Source: Brevibacterium pigmentatum
GTDB lineage: Bacteria; Actinomycetota; Actinomycetes; Actinomycetales; Brevibacteriaceae
Assembly (NCBI RefSeq): GCF_011617465.1
Contig: NZ_CP050153.1
Span: 558,001-622,000 of the forward strand
Length of the DNA: 64,000 nt
Direction: 5' to 3'
Shown here: in pieces, positions 51,565-59,260 of the stretch
Layout of the letters: each line of letters begins with the position of its first letter
Position numbering within the stretch: position 1 is the stretch's first letter
Translations under genes and position numbers: made by a program
The notes under the pieces: generated by a model
What the model was told of the DNA's origin: nothing
Seen by the model: only the letters and a program-made list of their open reading frames with translations
The model's database searches: none

Positions 51565-52478
51565 GCAAGAAGAAGCCGAACCAGGGCCACAAGGACCGCT
51601 ACGGCCGCGGCACCAATGATCCGCTGCCCACGCCTGATCCCGAATCGGCCGAACGCATTCCCGTGCCCGACCGCCCGGCGCCGAAGAAATTCAATGCACC
51701 TCTGTGGGCCGGCGCCATCGTCGTCCTCCTCGTCGGCGGCGTGCTCGCGATGAACATCTTCGGGTCGAAGGACCAGCTCACCGTCGATTCGCTCAACCCG
51801 CCAGCCGTGGGCGCCCTCGACGGCGGATCCTCGGTGTACCCGGCGAACTCGAAGCTCGCCTTCACCGAGAACGTGAAGTTCGGCTACCTGCCCGCGCCCA
51901 CTCTGTCGGCGTTGGGCGACGGCACGATCGTCGCCGCGAACCCGGAGACCGCGGCCGAGGACATGGGGCTGAAGAAGTCCCTCGACGAGCTCGACTCCGC
52001 GGAATTCCTCGACCAGACCATCAAACCGGCCCGCAAGGACACGAGCCCCAGTGAGCCCATGACCTGGGATCAGATCGTCGACGAGTTCGGCGGGGACACA
52101 GTATTCCTGCCCGCCATCGACTCCGCCGAGGTGGCGAAGTCGGCACTGCAGACCATCACCGAGGCGGGGCTCCAGGACTCGACGCTCGTGCGCACCGATG
52201 ACGCCGAGGTGGCCCGCGCCGCCGCCGATGCCGGCGTTGGCGCCATGTTCACCGGAGACGTGACAGCTACCGGGAACGAGTCGCTGTCCAGCGACGGGTA
52301 CACGGCCCTGGCCGTCGAGGCCGATGCCGCCGAGAAGTGGACCGGAGTCGACCTCGACGTGTGGGCCACCGGAGTCAAGGACAAGAAGCAGCTCGAGAAG
52401 CTCGCCGACGCCGGGGTCACCGGAGCACTGAGTGAGAACCCGTACAAGATCCTGCCGTCCGAAGTGAAGACCGACTAA
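51561..52478 (+). CDS. Membrane-anchored GDPD-like protein, probably non-catalytic
   Basis: A 305-aa protein: basic N-terminus (MSKKKPNQGHKDRYGRG), Pro-rich stretch, one membrane helix (about 50-68, WAGAIVVLLVGGVLAMNIFG) and an extracytoplasmic domain. That domain follows the second half of a glycerophosphodiester phosphodiesterase barrel (MTWDQIVDEFGGDTVFLPAI; TITEAGLQDSTLVRTDDAEV; ADAGVGAMFTGDV). The catalytic HRG and E.D/H motifs of active GDPDs are missing: the first strand region reads FGYLPAPTLSALGDGTIVAA. It is coupled to the GT2 gene by ATGA and is 12 bases from the DUF3151 gene. It may be a scaffold or binding protein for a glycosylated lipid (inference). Confidence 0.65.
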   Translation: MSKKKPNQGHKDRYGRGTNDPLPTPDPESAERIPVPDRPAPKKFNAPLWAGAIVVLLVGGVLAMNIFGSKDQLTVDSLNPPAVGALDGGSSVYPANSKLAFTENVKFGYLPAPTLSALGDGTIVAANPETAAEDMGLKKSLDELDSAEFLDQTIKPARKDTSPSEPMTWDQIVDEFGGDTVFLPAIDSAEVAKSALQTITEAGLQDSTLVRTDDAEVARAAADAGVGAMFTGDVTATGNESLSSDGYTALAVEADAAEKWTGVDLDVWATGVKDKKQLEKLADAGVTGALSENPYKILPSEVKTD

Positions 52479-52490
52479 GAAGGAGACGCA

Positions 52491-52952
52491 ATGACTCAGC
52501 CCATCGGCAACCCATCGCATATCGGGAATCTGGATGCCAGCCAGCTCGGCCCGCAGCCGACCTACCTGCCCGATGATCACCCCGACGTCGACGCTCGCAA
52601 GCGCATCGACGCAGGTGAAGAGCCCATCGACGTCGCCGCGGCACTGCCGGCTTCCTCCCTGGCCTGGGCAGAACTCGCGGATGAAGCGCACAAGGAGGGC
52701 CGCCTCGTCGACGCCTATGCCTACGCCCGCGTCGGCTACCACCGCGGACTCGACGCCCTGCGTGCCGCCGGATGGCGCGGCGCCGGACCGATCCCGTACT
52801 CGCACGAAGTCAACCGCGGATTCCTCCGCGCGCTTCACGCCCTCGGCCGTGCCGCCGGCGCGATCGGTGAAGGCGAGGAAGCCGCCCGCATCGAAGAGTT
52901 CCTGCACTCGTCAGATCCGACGGCAGTGGAGGCCATCGGCCGCGGGGAGTAG
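52491..52952 (+). CDS. DUF3151 family protein
   Basis: A 153-aa soluble protein with the DUF3151 pattern: LGPQPTYLPDDHPD at the N-terminus, ASSLAWAELADEAHKEGRLV, VDAYAYARVGYHRGLDALRA, and GWRGAGPIPYSHEVNRGFLR. The family is actinobacterial and of unknown function; it is mostly helical and TPR-like in appearance. AAGGAGACGCA precedes ATG 52491. It ends an apparent operon GT2-GDPD-like-DUF3151 and is followed by a hairpin. Confidence 0.86.
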   Translation: MTQPIGNPSHIGNLDASQLGPQPTYLPDDHPDVDARKRIDAGEEPIDVAAALPASSLAWAELADEAHKEGRLVDAYAYARVGYHRGLDALRAAGWRGAGPIPYSHEVNRGFLRALHALGRAAGAIGEGEEAARIEEFLHSSDPTAVEAIGRGE

Positions 52953-52976
52953 ACCCGCCGCAGCTTTTTCGGACAC

Positions 52977-53020
52977 ATCGGCCTCCGTAGTGCGGGAGCA
53001 AACGCACCTCGGAGGCCGAT
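52977..53020. terminator. Hairpin behind DUF3151
   Basis: Perfect 11-bp arms ATCGGCCTCCG (52977-52987) and CGGAGGCCGAT (53010-53020), with a nested GTGCG/CGCAC inside. It lies 25 bases after the stop. Confidence 0.72.
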
Positions 53021-53055
53021 TGTGCTTGTCGGCAGGGCGGCGTAGAACTATATGA

Positions 53056-54525
53056 ATGGGTAATGTTTCCGAGACGGTCATGACGGCAGAGCAGCGCAAG
53101 ATCCTGGCGGTGATGCTCGTCCCGATGTTCATGTCGCTGCTGAGCGTCTCGATCGTCAATGTCATCCTCCCCGACATGCAGCGCTCGATCGGCGCCTCGA
53201 ATTCGGCGATCCAGTGGGTACTCTCGGGCTATACGCTCGCGTTCGGCGTGCTCCTCGTCGCAGCCGGCCGAGCCGGTGACCTCTTCGGCCGTGGTCGGCT
53301 CTTCGTCATCGGCGTCAGTGTCTTCGCCCTCGGCTCCCTCATCTCGGGACTGTCCCCGGACCCGCTCGTGCTCAACATAGCACGTGTCGTCATGGGTCTC
53401 GGCTCCGGACTGCTCAGCCCCCAGGGCGTGGGGATGCTCCAGCAGTACTTCCACGGCCAGGTGCGTGGTCGCGCCTTCGGGATGTTCGGCACGATCGTCG
53501 GGGTCTCCGTGGGCATAGGCCCCGTGCTCGGCGGCGGGCTCATCGCTGTTCTCGGCGACGAGTGGGGCTGGCGTTCGGCGTTCCTCATCAACGTGCCGAT
53601 CGCCTTGGCCGCAATCATCCTCGGCCGGTTCTGGCTCCCGCAGAGCGCCTGGGTCGGCATCGGCACCGCGTCCGATTCGCACGGCCGACGCCGGGCCGAC
53701 TTCGATCCGGTCGGGCTCATTCTGCTCGGTGTGGGCACGTTGTTGGTCATGCTGCCCTTCCTCGAGCGCAGCGCAGGTGCTTGGATCTATGCCCTCGTCC
53801 CCGTCGGCGTCGCCGTCGTCTGGGTGTGGGTGCGATGGGAGAACCGCTACTCTCGCCGAGGCGGATCGCCGATGGTCGACATGGAGCTGTTCCGGACGCG
53901 GAGCTTCGCCTACGGGGCATCGCTGACGTCCATGTATTTCGTCGGAATGCCCGGCATCTGGGTCATCGTGGCGCTCTACCTGCAGAACGGTCTCGGCTTC
54001 CCCGCCCTCCATGCAGGCCTCGTCGGTCTGCCCTCGGCGCTGCTCTCGGCCATCGCAGCACAGGCGGCAGGCCGTGTCGTGCTCACCTTCGGCAGGAAGA
54101 TGGTCGTCCTCGGGGTCGCAATCGGTCTGACCGGGGTCGTCGCCTCGTCGCTGCTCGTACTGGCCCATGAGGCCTGGGGGATCAGCATCTGGTGGCTGCT
54201 CCTCACACTCGGGGTCACGGGCCTCGGGCAGGGCATGGCGATCAGCCCTAATCAGACCCTCACTCTGGCCGAGGTGCCAGTCGAATATGCGGGCAGCTCC
54301 GGCGGCGTGATGCAGACCGGGCAGCGGGTGGGCACGGCCATCGGCATCGCGATCGTCACCGCCGTGTTCTTCGTCGTCCAACCGATGGCCGGCTACGGCG
54401 CCGCCATCGTGGCGGGCTTCGGGTTCATTGCGCTCGTCATCGCCTTCGCCGGAATCATCGGACTGGTCGATCTTGCCCGCGGTCGGGCCAAGTCCCGGCA
54501 GGAGGGGCAGACGGTCAGGAGCTGA
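53056..54525 (+). CDS. DHA2-type MFS transporter (drug:H+ antiporter)
   Basis: A 489-aa transporter with about 14 helices. LLSVSIVNVILPDMQRSIG is the helix-1 D1-type motif of the EmrB/QacA group, WVLSGYTLAFGVLLVAAGRA with GDLFGRGRLFVIG is motif A, and IGPVLGGGLIA is motif C of antiporters. GC content and codon use match the neighbours. Start 53056 is near a short A/T block; there is no strong ribosome site, and ATG 53080 (MTAEQRK) is an alternative. Substrate unknown. No regulator is adjacent apart from the convergent ArsR-type gene. Confidence 0.87.
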   Translation: MGNVSETVMTAEQRKILAVMLVPMFMSLLSVSIVNVILPDMQRSIGASNSAIQWVLSGYTLAFGVLLVAAGRAGDLFGRGRLFVIGVSVFALGSLISGLSPDPLVLNIARVVMGLGSGLLSPQGVGMLQQYFHGQVRGRAFGMFGTIVGVSVGIGPVLGGGLIAVLGDEWGWRSAFLINVPIALAAIILGRFWLPQSAWVGIGTASDSHGRRRADFDPVGLILLGVGTLLVMLPFLERSAGAWIYALVPVGVAVVWVWVRWENRYSRRGGSPMVDMELFRTRSFAYGASLTSMYFVGMPGIWVIVALYLQNGLGFPALHAGLVGLPSALLSAIAAQAAGRVVLTFGRKMVVLGVAIGLTGVVASSLLVLAHEAWGISIWWLLLTLGVTGLGQGMAISPNQTLTLAEVPVEYAGSSGGVMQTGQRVGTAIGIAIVTAVFFVVQPMAGYGAAIVAGFGFIALVIAFAGIIGLVDLARGRAKSRQEGQTVRS

Positions 54526-54597
54526 GCCCGGTCTTGCGCAGGGGAGTGCCTCGCCCGACCGTTTCGGTCACGTCTGGGCGGAGGCGACTCGGCCGGG

Positions 54598-54942
54598 TCA
54601 GTCGCGAGATTCGGGGGCGGTCGCCTCGGCGCGTTCGATGTTCTGGGCGGCGAACACGGCGTCGAGGAGGCCGGGGAAGCGGGCATCGAGATCGTCCTTG
54701 CGCAGGGTATTCATGATCTTCGTGCCCTCATATTCCTGTCGGATCACGCCGGCTTCGCGCAGAGTGCGGAAGTGGTAGGTCGCCGTGGACTTCGACACCG
54801 GCAACTCAAAGGTCGCGCACGCATGATCGCCGAATGCGTCGTTGAGCTTGCAGGCGACGGTGCGGCGGACCGGGTCGGCGAGGGCGGCCAGGACGGTGTC
54901 GAGTCTCATCTCGTCCCTGCTGGGGTGGTCGAGTGTGCGCAT
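54598..54942 (-). CDS. ArsR family winged-helix regulator
   Basis: A 114-aa protein: RLDTVLAALADPVRRTVACK opens the winged HTH, and VSKSTATYHFRTLREAGVIR is the recognition region. The metal-binding CVC motif of true ArsR is absent; a single Cys pair flanks the HTH (VACKL, DHACATF), which suggests a redox- or ligand-responsive member. It is divergent from an old yellow enzyme with TACGA/TCGTA repeats between, so it probably controls that gene. Confidence 0.85.
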   Translation of the reverse strand: MRTLDHPSRDEMRLDTVLAALADPVRRTVACKLNDAFGDHACATFELPVSKSTATYHFRTLREAGVIRQEYEGTKIMNTLRKDDLDARFPGLLDAVFAAQNIERAEATAPESRD

Positions 54943-55034
54943 CTGGATCCTCCCATCTCGCTATCGCGTCGATCAGCGTCGGTGGATGTCATCTGAACAG
55001 CCACCGATCACAGGTAGCGCCGCATCCCTCCATT

Positions 55035-55068
55035 GTACGAAATATTTGGTAGTACGAAATTCATCGTA
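55035..55068. promoter_or_regulatory. Probable operator of the ArsR-type protein
   Basis: GTACGAAAT occurs at 55035 and again at 55052 (17 bp apart, third partial copy at 55087). The second forms a perfect dyad TACGA (55053-55057) and TCGTA (55064-55068). It lies between the ArsR-type gene and the divergent flavin enzyme, whose start is 55142. Confidence 0.62.
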
Positions 55069-55141
55069 GTAGAGTGCGAACCCGAAGTACGAAGAATCTC
55101 ATACTTCTGGACGATCATTCTCGACGAGATCACGAGGTCTT

Positions 55142-56218
55142 ATGTCTCATCTGCTGTTCGAACCGCTCACCCTGCGCGGACTCACGTTCCGCAACCGCAT
55201 CTGGGTTCCGCCCATGTGCCAGTACTCCGTTGAGAATCTCGACGGCGTTCCCGCACCGTGGCACACCGTCCACTACGGCGCCATGGCCAGGGGAGGTGCG
55301 GGAGCCGTCATCGTCGAAGCCACCGGCGTCACTCCGGAGGGGCGGATCTCGGCGAAGGACCTGGGGCTGTGGAACGACGCGCAGCGCGACGCCTTCGCCC
55401 ACATCGTCGACTTCCTTCACTCGCAGGGTGCGGCCGCCGGCATCCAGCTCGGCCACGCGGGCCGCAAGGCCTCGACATATCCCGAGTGGGGGACCGACGG
55501 CGATGGCAGCGTCCCGGTCGAGCAGGGCGGTTGGCAGACCGTGGCTCTGTCCGCGTTGGCCTTCGAGGGCCTTGCCGAACCCCGGGCTCTGACTGAGACG
55601 GAGATCGCCGAGGTGGTCGCGGCCTTCCGGTCCTCGGCCCGCCGGGCGATCGAGGCCGGGTTCGACTTCGTCGAGATCCATGGTGCACACGGGTACCTCC
55701 TCCATGAGTTCCTGTCGCCCCTGAGCAATACGCGCACCGACTCCTACGGCGGAACTTTGGAGAACCGGGCCCGACTGCTGCTCGAGATCGTCGATGCCAC
55801 CCGCGCCGAGGTGGGCGAGGACGTTCCCGTGTTCGTGCGCCTCTCCGCGACGGACTGGACCGACGGTGGGCTCACACTCGACGACACCGTCCACGTCGCC
55901 GGATGGCTCAAGGAACACGGCGTCGACCTCATCGACGTCTCCTCCGGCGGCAATGTGATGGCGTCGATTCCCGTCGGTCCCGGCTACCAGACGACCCTGG
56001 CCGCCGGCGTGCGGCAGGGATCGGGGCTGCCGACCGCGGCCGTCGGCCTCATCAGCGAACCGTTCCAGGGCGAGCACATTCTGGCCACCGGCCAGGCCGA
56101 TGCGATCCTCGTGGGCCGTGAGCATCTGCGCGACCCGAACTTCGCGCTGCGCGCCAGCGACGCACTGCGCTTCGACATCGACTACCGCCCGGCTCAGTAC
56201 CACCGCGCCTATAGGTGA
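55142..56218 (+). CDS. Old yellow enzyme, YqjM-type ene-reductase
   Basis: A 358-aa FMN oxidoreductase. WVPPMCQYSVE places Cys26 and Tyr28 exactly as in YqjM, the thermophilic-like OYE class. Also present are GIQLGHAGRKAST (Arg/His substrate site), EIHGAHGYLLHEFLSPLSNT (FMN and substrate loop), TRTDSYGGTLENR and the C-terminal DAILVGREHLRDPNF. These enzymes reduce activated C=C bonds with NADPH and respond to electrophile stress. Start ATG 55142 follows CGAGGTCTT. The gene is divergent from an ArsR-type regulator. Confidence 0.92.
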   Translation: MSHLLFEPLTLRGLTFRNRIWVPPMCQYSVENLDGVPAPWHTVHYGAMARGGAGAVIVEATGVTPEGRISAKDLGLWNDAQRDAFAHIVDFLHSQGAAAGIQLGHAGRKASTYPEWGTDGDGSVPVEQGGWQTVALSALAFEGLAEPRALTETEIAEVVAAFRSSARRAIEAGFDFVEIHGAHGYLLHEFLSPLSNTRTDSYGGTLENRARLLLEIVDATRAEVGEDVPVFVRLSATDWTDGGLTLDDTVHVAGWLKEHGVDLIDVSSGGNVMASIPVGPGYQTTLAAGVRQGSGLPTAAVGLISEPFQGEHILATGQADAILVGREHLRDPNFALRASDALRFDIDYRPAQYHRAYR

Positions 56219-56260
56219 GCTGAGCTCAATTCGCTGGAGCGGCTCGGCGCTCATTCGCTG

Positions 56261-56324
56261 ACGGCCCAGTTGAAGTCGCACAGCACATGTTCAAATGTGT
56301 GCTGTGCGACTTCAACTGGGCCGT
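56261..56324. repeat. Perfect 27-bp inverted repeat
   Basis: Arms 56261-56287 and 56298-56324 are exactly complementary, with a 10-base centre (TGTTCAAATG). It lies between the convergent flavin enzyme (stop 56218) and crcB (stop 56408), so it may be an unusually long bidirectional terminator. No target-site duplication or transposase was seen. Confidence 0.85.
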
Positions 56325-56407
56325 TGGCGTCTGTCATCTGCGCGGACAGCGCCTCGCCGAGGGTGAGCGTGTGGAGATGTGGCCGAGTCCAGAACGGTCG
56401 GTCGCAG

Positions 56408-56785
56408 CTAAGCCAGGCCGCCGAGCCACATTCCGATCGTCGCGGTCGCCGTGGCGAAGACGAGGGTGCCAAGCCCGTTGACCAGGCAGGCGACCCAGCG
56501 ACGTTCTCGGAGAAGCCGAATAGTCTCGAAGCTCGCCGTCGAAAACGTCGTATAGCCGCCGAGGAATCCCGTGCCGAGCACCAGGTGCCAGGCTTCCGGA
56601 AGCAGATTCGCCCCGGCCAGCCCGGTCAGCAGTCCGAGTACGAGCGACCCCGAGACGTTGATGATGATCGTTCCCCACGGGAGGGCGGCGCTCATGCCGG
56701 ACTTGATGAGTCCATCGATCAGCATTCGTGATGAGGCGCCGAGTCCGCCGGCGGCGGCAAGGGCGACGAAGACCAGCGGCGTCAT
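56408..56785 (-). CDS. crcB: Fluoride exporter subunit Fluc/CrcB (second copy)
   Basis: A 125-aa four-helix membrane protein starting MTPLVFVALAAAGGLGASSR. Fluc landmarks: GASSRML (N-terminal G.xxR), WGTIIINVSGSLVLGLLTGL (Asn-containing TM2) and LGTGFLGGYTTFSTASFE (GF.GG.TTFSTF motif with TM3 break). It overlaps the first crcB by four bases (ATGA). In actinobacteria and Bacillus two unequal subunits form the dual-topology channel pair; this one probably pairs with the product of the gene before it. Function: passive F- export. Confidence 0.92.
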   Translation of the reverse strand: MTPLVFVALAAAGGLGASSRMLIDGLIKSGMSAALPWGTIIINVSGSLVLGLLTGLAGANLLPEAWHLVLGTGFLGGYTTFSTASFETIRLLRERRWVACLVNGLGTLVFATATATIGMWLGGLA

Positions 56786-57216
56786 CGGGCACCTCCTCGG
56801 CGGAGGGCACCGGCGGCTGCGATGCCGGCGAAGGTGGCGAGACCGCCGATGAGCACCGTGCCCACCGCGTAGGCAAGGCCGATGCCGGGGTTGCTCGCAC
56901 CGCCTGGATCCGCGCCGAGGAGACCAGCGGTATCCGCGGCCAGCGCGCTGTACGTGGTGAACCCGCCCATGAAACCGGTGCCGACCAGGATCCGTGTTCG
57001 GCGACGCCACCCTTCATCGGGACCGCTGCGCGCCAGGGAATCCAGCAGCAGGCCGAGCAGGAACGCCCCGAGGATGTTGACCGTGAGGATTGCCCACGGC
57101 ACATCGCCGAGGGGCGGCAGACTCAGACTGATCGCCTCGCGTGCCGCGGTTCCGAGTGCGCCGCCGATGAACGCGAGCCCCAGATAGGACAGGCGCAGGT
57201 GGACCGGCCGGGTCAC
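56782..57216 (-). CDS. crcB: Fluoride exporter subunit Fluc/CrcB (first copy)
   Basis: A 144-aa Fluc protein from GTG 57216, which overlaps the USP stop (GTGA). Motifs: IGGALGTAAREAISL, WAILTVNILGAFLLGLLLDS (Asn), and VGTGFMGGFTTYSALAADTA. The Phe-box position reads FTTYSAL rather than FTTFSTF, so it is the more divergent of the two. It has a longer central loop than its partner. The overlap of all three genes implies one message usp-crcB-crcB. No fluoride riboswitch motif was recognised upstream. Confidence 0.92.
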   Translation of the reverse strand: MTRPVHLRLSYLGLAFIGGALGTAAREAISLSLPPLGDVPWAILTVNILGAFLLGLLLDSLARSGPDEGWRRRTRILVGTGFMGGFTTYSALAADTAGLLGADPGGASNPGIGLAYAVGTVLIGGLATFAGIAAAGALRRGGAR

Positions 57217-57806
57217 TGCTCGCCCTCGCCGGCTTGAGTCTCGGCAGCGGGGGAAGCGCCAGGGGTCGGCGACGTCGCAGGGGCTTCGGGGTTGCTCGTG
57301 TCGTCGGTGCCTGTCGCCAGCGGAACGACGACGAGGGGGCGATGCTGGCGCCTCGACAGTTGGATCGCGACCGAGCCATTGAAGAACTCATGCAGAGAGC
57401 CGCGGACACCTGCGCGACGGACGCCGAGGATGATCATGCGGGCATCGAGCGCCTCGGCGAGCCGGTCGAGTTCCTGTGCCGGTGACCCGGCCAGTGCGCG
57501 AGTCGACCAGGCGACATTCGTGCCTTCCAGGGCGGCAGCGATGCGGTGCTGGAGTTCGGGGTCGAACTCGGTGGCCGCCTCGTCGGTGGTGTTCGGATCG
57601 ATGGGCATCGAGAGCACGGAGCCGTCGGGACGAGTCTCAACGGTGTAGCGGGAGTCGTCGACGTGGGCGCAGACGAGCTCGGCGTCGAAGTGGGCGGCGT
57701 AGTCCGCGGCGGCGGCGATCACCTCGGCGGGCTGATCGGGGACGACGCCGAGGATGATGCGGGCGCGCGGCGGCCCGTCGTATATCGGATCGGGGCTGGC
57801 GGTCAT
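57213..57806 (-). CDS. Universal stress protein (UspA-like) of the fluoride operon
   Basis: A 197-aa USP domain protein: ARIILGVVPDQPAEVIAAAA (first strand), AELVCAHVDDSRYTVETRPD, RMIILGVRRAGVRGSLHEFF then GSVAIQLSRRQHRPLVVVPL, corresponding to the G-2x-G-9x-G(S/T) ATP loop region. The C-terminus is a Pro/Ala/Glu tail. The start is ATG 57806 with AGGTAGGAGAG; 43 further codons upstream lack a ribosome site. It is co-transcribed with two crcB genes, so a fluoride- or ion-stress role is likely (inference). Confidence 0.86.
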   Translation of the reverse strand: MTASPDPIYDGPPRARIILGVVPDQPAEVIAAAADYAAHFDAELVCAHVDDSRYTVETRPDGSVLSMPIDPNTTDEAATEFDPELQHRIAAALEGTNVAWSTRALAGSPAQELDRLAEALDARMIILGVRRAGVRGSLHEFFNGSVAIQLSRRQHRPLVVVPLATGTDDTSNPEAPATSPTPGASPAAETQAGEGEQ

Positions 57807-57964
57807 GGTCTCTCCTACCTTTCGGGCATGCTGAAGCCGGTCGAGGTAGGGACTGTTGTCGAAGACGAACACCGAGGTTCCGCTTCCGAGGTTGGGTACG
57901 GCGAGCCCCACCGCCGTGCCGCGCAGTCGCGACACCGATATTGTGCCACAGGACCATAGCGAAA

Positions 57965-58012
57965 GGGCCGTCGGATGGTCGGCATCCGAAGATGGCCGGC
58001 ATCCGACGGCCC
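57965..58012. terminator. Hairpin behind the NTF2-like gene
   Basis: Perfect 13-bp arms GGGCCGTCGGATG (57965-57977) and CATCCGACGGCCC (58000-58012), about 28 bases past the NTF2-like stop (minus strand). Confidence 0.72.
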
Positions 58013-58040
58013 CCGCTGGGGTATCAGCGCTCGCCGAGCC

Positions 58041-58370
58041 TCAGCCTTCGCGGATCGTCATCCGGCTCAGTTTGGCGCCGTCGATAATGAAGGCGAATGA
58101 TGATCGACCGTTGGCATGCGTCGAACGCCAATCGCCGACGACGATGACGTCGTTTCCGTCGACGGTGACCTCCTCAGGCGTGAGGATGCCGGTTGCGCCG
58201 ATGAACTCCTTGTCGCTCCACGCTTTGATGGCCTCTCGGCCCTGGAACTCGCGGCCCCAGTCATCCACGACTCCGTCAGAGGTGAATGCGTCGAGGAAAC
58301 CCTGGTCATCGTGAGCGTTGACGGTGTCGATGAAGCCGGCGACGGGTTCGGGAATCTGCAGATCTGACAT
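58041..58370 (-). CDS. NTF2-like / SnoaL-type protein
   Basis: A 109-aa protein with the NTF2-like fold: FIDTVNAHDDQGFLDAFTSD (first helix and strand), DDWGREFQGREAIKAWSDKE, and a final sheet (DVIVVGDWRSTHANGRSSFA; SRMTIREG). The family includes cyclases, isomerases and non-enzymatic binders; the conserved pocket residues are not enough to choose. It lies 69 bases after the SDR gene, in the same orientation, and is probably co-transcribed and controlled by the divergent TetR. Confidence 0.84.
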   Translation of the reverse strand: MSDLQIPEPVAGFIDTVNAHDDQGFLDAFTSDGVVDDWGREFQGREAIKAWSDKEFIGATGILTPEEVTVDGNDVIVVGDWRSTHANGRSSFAFIIDGAKLSRMTIREG

Positions 58371-58439
58371 GTGTGCTCCTGTGGTTTTGAGAGGTGGTTG
58401 TTGGGTGGGTGCTCAGGGGACGGAAGTGTCGGGTCTGCC

Positions 58440-59195
58440 TCAGCGAGTGGTGTAGCCGCCGTTGGCGAAGATCGTCTGGCCGGTGATCCAGCTGCCTTCC
58501 GTGGCGAGGAATCGCACGATCGGTGCGATGTCCTCGATCCGGGTCAGACGGTTGCCCATGCCCTGCGATTTGTGGAACTCCACTCGTTCCGGAGTCTCCT
58601 GACCGTAGAAGAACGGAGTGTCCATGGGCCCGGGTGCGATGGCGGTGACGGAGATGCCGCGGTCGGCATATTCCTTCGCTGCGGCTCGGGTGAAGTGCTC
58701 GACCGGACTCTTGCCGCCGGCATAGGTCGAATAGCCGTCGGTGAACGCGGCGAGCAGGGCAGTGACGATGGTGACGATCTTCCCATTGTCGGCAAGGTGT
58801 CTGCCTGCTTCCTTGATGAAGAAGTAAGCGGCCTTCGCGTTGATGTCGAACATCGCGTCGTACTCGTCCTCGGTGGTCTCCGCAATGGGCTTGCGCAGAA
58901 CCTTGCCAGTCGTGTTCACCCCGATATCGATGGGCCCCAGCGCAGAGACGGCATCGTCGAAGAGCCTCTCGACGTTGGCGGGCTTGGTGAGATCTCCGGT
59001 GAGCAGAACGCCCTTCGATCCGCTGGCCTCGACGGCCGCGAGTGTCTCTTCGGCCTCCGGGCGCGTTGATTCCGAGTTGTAGTGGACGGCGATATCGGCT
59101 CCGGCCGCGGCGGTCTGTCGAGCAATGAGTCCGCCGAGGTTCTTCCCGCCTCCTGCGATGAGGATGGTCTTGCCTTGCAGAGTCTGTTCGGTCAT
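58440..59195 (-). CDS. SDR family oxidoreductase
   Basis: A 251-aa short-chain dehydrogenase. The cofactor loop is IAGGGKNLGGLIARQ rather than the usual TGxxxGIG, but VTALLAAFTDGYSTYAGGKS keeps Tyr-x-x-x-Lys (YAGGK). Also GVNTTGKVLRKP and ITGQTIFANGGYTTR at the C-terminus. Start ATG 59195; a GGAGG-type site is seen upstream (ATACGGAGGTTGAG). It is divergent from a TetR gene with dyads between. Likely role: detoxification or modification of a small carbonyl compound sensed by TetR (inference). Confidence 0.85.
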   Translation of the reverse strand: MTEQTLQGKTILIAGGGKNLGGLIARQTAAAGADIAVHYNSESTRPEAEETLAAVEASGSKGVLLTGDLTKPANVERLFDDAVSALGPIDIGVNTTGKVLRKPIAETTEDEYDAMFDINAKAAYFFIKEAGRHLADNGKIVTIVTALLAAFTDGYSTYAGGKSPVEHFTRAAAKEYADRGISVTAIAPGPMDTPFFYGQETPERVEFHKSQGMGNRLTRIEDIAPIVRFLATEGSWITGQTIFANGGYTTR

Positions 59196-59227
59196 GGTCT
59201 CAACCTCCGTATCGTTGTTACATCGGA

Positions 59228-59260
59228 CTATATCGACGGTACACTATAATATAGCGATAT
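59228..59260. promoter_or_regulatory. Operator-promoter between SDR and TetR
   Basis: Contains CTATA-A-TATAG (59244-59254) and an outer pair CTATATCG / CGATAT (59228 and 59255). A/T-rich, in the 63-base divergent region, it ends at the tetR start codon and is therefore well placed for repression of both genes. Confidence 0.6.

Noticed and set aside
52810..54381. Minus-strand frame of about 520 codons opposite the DHA2 transporter
   Set aside because: Asp/Glu/Arg/His-rich antisense composition; the plus strand encodes a full MFS protein.
56261..56324. Insertion sequence ends
   Set aside because: Arms are only 10 bases apart with no transposase; better explained as a hairpin or small repeat unit.
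57807..57964. Fluoride riboswitch upstream of the usp-crcB operon
   Set aside because: I looked for the conserved GAUGG and paired CC..G elements of the crcB motif and saw no convincing match.
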